DNA of 64,000 bases from an uncultured Verrucomicrobiota bacterium (lineage in GTDB: Bacteria; Verrucomicrobiota; Verrucomicrobiia; Chthoniobacterales; JACTMZ01), in NCBI GenBank assembly GCA_903953565.1, contig CAJBKE010000033.1:115210-179209 (forward strand). Reading direction: 5' to 3'. The translations under genes were made by a program, and so were the position numbers. This document shows positions 61,184-64,000 of this stretch, in pieces. Position 1 is the first letter of the stretch, and each line of letters begins with the position of its first letter. The notes under the pieces are model-generated. The model saw only the letters and a program-made list of their open reading frames with translations, ran no database searches and was not told the origin of the DNA.

Positions 61184-64000
61184 ATGCCCATGCTACAACC
61201 CATCACCCGCATCGCCGCGCGTTCGCGCGAGCTGGACCGTTACTTCTTTGCCCTGCTCTCGTTCATCGCGTTGATGTCACCGCTTGCTCCGAGAGCTTAC
61301 GCGGCCACCAACACATGGACAGGCCAAGGTGCCTCGACCAACGGCAACTGGTCCGCTGCGACGAACTGGGGCGGCACCGGTCCGAACGGCGCCGACAACA
61401 TCATCTTCGCCGGCACCACGGGCTTGACCAATACGAACAATCTCGCCGTTGACGGCGTCAACAACGTCAACATCAACCTCCTCTTCGCGACCAACGCCGG
61501 GGCATTCGTTCTCAATGGCACCAATGCCACCGCCTCGGCCTTGATTCTCACCGGCCCCGGAGTGCTGACCAATCTTTCGACCAACCTCCAGACGATCAAC
61601 TTCGGCCTCACCTTCCAGACGGCCACGGCCAACATCGACACGGCCTCCAACAGCGTCATCCTCAACGGCATCATCGCCGGAACGAACATCACCAAGTCCG
61701 GCGCGGCCACCCTCTTCCTCAACGGCGCCAACACCTTCACCGGCATCGTCACGAACAACGCCGGGGCCATCCGCGTGGGCAACAACAGCGGCCTGGGCAC
61801 GGCGGCCGGCGGCACGGTGATCGTGAGCGGCTCGGCCTTGGAGCTGACGACGAACAATGCCGGCGGCAACGTCAGCATCGGAGCCGAGTCCCTCTCCTTG
61901 GCGGGCACGGGCATCAGTTCCGGCGGCGCCCTGCGCAACATCACGGGATCGAACACCTACGGCGGCTTGATCACCCTGACCAATGCCACCCGCATCAATG
62001 CGGATGCCGGAACTCTGCTCCTGACCAATACCGGGACGATCACCGGCGCGACCTTCGGCCTGACTTTCGGCGGCGCGGGCAACATCACGGTGGCAAGCAT
62101 CATCGGCACGACGACGGGCACGCTGACCAAAGCGGGCACGGGAACACTGACTCTTTCTGGTTCCAACACCTACACAGGCTCGACAGTTTTGAATGGAGGA
62201 ACGACAATCGTTCTTGGATCGATCGGCGGCAGCATCGCCCTCCGCGTCGGCTACACCACCAGCGGCAACAGCCTGGTCATTTCAAACGGCGGTATGGTGG
62301 CTAATTCCGAGAGCGGCTACATCGGCCATGAGTCGACATCATCCAACAACAGCGTGCTCGTCACTGGCACGAATTCGCTCTGGAACAGCCCCCAAGTCTA
62401 TGTAGGCGTCGCAGGCAGCGGCAACAGTCTGGTCATCTCCGACGGCGGCACGGTGTCGAACACCGCCGGCATCATCGGCAACGTTGGCGGTTCCTCCAAC
62501 AACAGCGTGCTGGTGACGGGAACGGGATCGCTTTGGGCCAATAGAAGCAGCCTCTATGTCGGCCGTTTTGGCAGCGGCAATAGTCTCACGGTCTCCAACG
62601 GGGGCACGGTGGTGTCGACTAACACCAGCTACATCGGTTTTTCCAACAACAACAACAGCGTGCTGGTGACGGGAGCGGGATCGCTCTGGACCGATAGTGG
62701 CGGTATCCAAGTCGGCGTCTCAGGGAGCAGTAACAGCCTGGTCATTTCCAATGGTGGCAGGGTCGCGAATACCCAGGGCGTCATCGGCAACGCCACGAAC
62801 TCCTCCAACAACAGCGTGCTGGTCACCGGGACGAACTCGCTCTGGACCAACAGCAGCAGCCTCTTTGTCGGCTCCTCAGGGAGCGGTAACAGCCTAGTCA
62901 TTTCCAATGGTGGAACGGTGGCGAATACCTCGGGTAACATCGGCAACGGCTCAAACTCCTCTAACAACAGCGTGCTGGTGACCGGGACTGGTTCGCTCTG
63001 GACCAACAACGGCACTCTCACGGTCGGCAACTCAGGCAGCAACAACACCCTCACGGTTGCCGACGGCGGCACGGTGGCGGCCGCGAGTGTTGGCATCGCC
63101 GTAAGGTCGGGATCCTCCGGCACGCTCAATATCGGATCGCTCGGCGGGAGCGATGCCGGTGGGACGATCATCGCCGGATCGATCGCCGGAGGCTTAGGCA
63201 CGGGCGCAATCAACTTCAACCAGACCAACAGCGTCACCATCACGAGCGCGATCACCGGAGCCAATCTTTCCTTCAACCAGCGTGGCAGCGGCACGACCAT
63301 CCTCACTAGATCCAACACCTACTCGGGCGGCACGACGATCAGCGCGGGGACGCTCGTGGTGAGCAACACCTATGCTCTCGGAGCGACCAACGCGTTGCTC
63401 AATGTAGCGGCAGGCACGCTCAATAACGACTCGTTCAATGTTTCAGTGGGTGCGGTCAGCCTTGGCAACGGCTTCATCACCGGGAGCGGCACACTGACGG
63501 GAACCTCCTACACGGCTACCAACACGGGAGCCGCTTCCGTCGCCAACACGCTCGCAGGAAGCGGAAGCTTCACCCAGAGCGGAACCGGCACGACCACTCT
63601 GACAGCCTCCAACACCTACACCGGCGGCACGACGATCAGCGCGGGGACACTCTCGATCGGGGCGGGCGGGTCGATTCGGGGGAATGTGACCAACGCAGCC
63701 TCTCTGGTCTTCAATCCAACGGGCTCCTTGGTCATCCTCTTCTCGGGAAACATCACCAATACGAGCAGCAACTCCATCATCTCGGTGGTCAGCGGCACTC
63801 TTCAAGCCGGGAACGGCAGCGTGAGCAACACCATCATCGGCTACATGGCTCCTGCCGTGCCTCTGGTCTATACTAATATCCCAGGCAGCCCGGGTGGGAC
63901 GGCCTTGATCCTGGCCGACGGGGCAAACCTCTTTAACAACAGTGCTTCCCTCATCGCAGGCGGCACTGGCGGCTGGAGCGGCGCCCCAATAACCGGCGGC
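61184..64000 (+). CDS. Large autotransporter-type protein with PATR repeats and T5SS/PEP-CTERM-associated repeats (3' end beyond window)
   Basis: Frame open from ATG 61184 to window end (939 codons). Extended signal MPMLQPITRIAARSRELDRYFFALLSFIALMSPLAPRAYA; GTLTKAGTGTLTLSGSNTYTGSTVLNGGT; GSGNSLVISNGGTVANTSGNIGNGSNSSNNSVLVTGTGSLW repeats. Confidence 0.9.
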   Translation, partial: MPMLQPITRIAARSRELDRYFFALLSFIALMSPLAPRAYAATNTWTGQGASTNGNWSAATNWGGTGPNGADNIIFAGTTGLTNTNNLAVDGVNNVNINLLFATNAGAFVLNGTNATASALILTGPGVLTNLSTNLQTINFGLTFQTATANIDTASNSVILNGIIAGTNITKSGAATLFLNGANTFTGIVTNNAGAIRVGNNSGLGTAAGGTVIVSGSALELTTNNAGGNVSIGAESLSLAGTGISSGGALRNITGSNTYGGLITLTNATRINADAGTLLLTNTGTITGATFGLTFGGAGNITVASIIGTTTGTLTKAGTGTLTLSGSNTYTGSTVLNGGTTIVLGSIGGSIALRVGYTTSGNSLVISNGGMVANSESGYIGHESTSSNNSVLVTGTNSLWNSPQVYVGVAGSGNSLVISDGGTVSNTAGIIGNVGGSSNNSVLVTGTGSLWANRSSLYVGRFGSGNSLTVSNGGTVVSTNTSYIGFSNNNNSVLVTGAGSLWTDSGGIQVGVSGSSNSLVISNGGRVANTQGVIGNATNSSNNSVLVTGTNSLWTNSSSLFVGSSGSGNSLVISNGGTVANTSGNIGNGSNSSNNSVLVTGTGSLWTNNGTLTVGNSGSNNTLTVADGGTVAAASVGIAVRSGSSGTLNIGSLGGSDAGGTIIAGSIAGGLGTGAINFNQTNSVTITSAITGANLSFNQRGSGTTILTRSNTYSGGTTISAGTLVVSNTYALGATNALLNVAAGTLNNDSFNVSVGAVSLGNGFITGSGTLTGTSYTATNTGAASVANTLAGSGSFTQSGTGTTTLTASNTYTGGTTISAGTLSIGAGGSIRGNVTNAASLVFNPTGSLVILFSGNITNTSSNSIISVVSGTLQAGNGSVSNTIIGYMAPAVPLVYTNIPGSPGGTALILADGANLFNNSASLIAGGTGGWSGAPITGG
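62264..63110 (+). repeat. About 5.5 tandem ~50-aa repeats within the autotransporter ORF (TIGR04393-like)
   Basis: Repeated aacagcgtgctggtSacSggNacg / GNSLVISNGGTVANT..IGN..SSNNSVLVTGTGSLW. Confidence 0.85.

Overview
Bacterial chromosomal window. Gene content (TIGR02597-like protein, PEP-CTERM protein, T5SS/PEP-CTERM repeat autotransporter, GYF_2-type proteins) suggests a Verrucomicrobiota/PVC relative; this is inferred, not searched. 0-12 kb is an exopolysaccharide cluster: GT-B and GT-A glycosyltransferases, a Wzy-like polymerase and a LbH acyltransferase. 12-60 kb is mostly core genome: tRNA-Gly/Met/Ala, rpsT, menE-like, ade, lnt, a sugar-phosphate transferase, mrdA, tsaB/tsaE, cdsA, dxr, dnaJ/grpE, a SpoIIE phosphatase plus STAS protein, gmhA-like, a prepilin peptidase, a Mn-pyrophosphatase, thiC with a TPP riboswitch, trpS, rnhB, rplS, a cobalamin adenosyltransferase and metH. 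60-64 kb holds a 24-unit 21-nt tandem array and the start of a large autotransporter ORF that runs off the window and is absent from the supplied ORF track. The most striking signal is in the 0-11 kb cluster. At least three kinds of short repeat sit between the genes and also inside the glycosyltransferase reading frames without breaking them: phased degenerate heptamers (19 consecutive NGGCNNN units in one gene), phased octamers (NAAAAGAC-like), and a ~110-180 bp multi-hairpin palindromic element whose stems vary in a compensated way. Two different glycosyltransferases carry the same element-encoded peptide (HGLTRIKGRISPGGCADRTG). A separate 66-69 bp TGTAGCG...CGCTACA palindrome has entered the adenine deaminase gene in frame. 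All calls come from reading the sequence; no database search was run.
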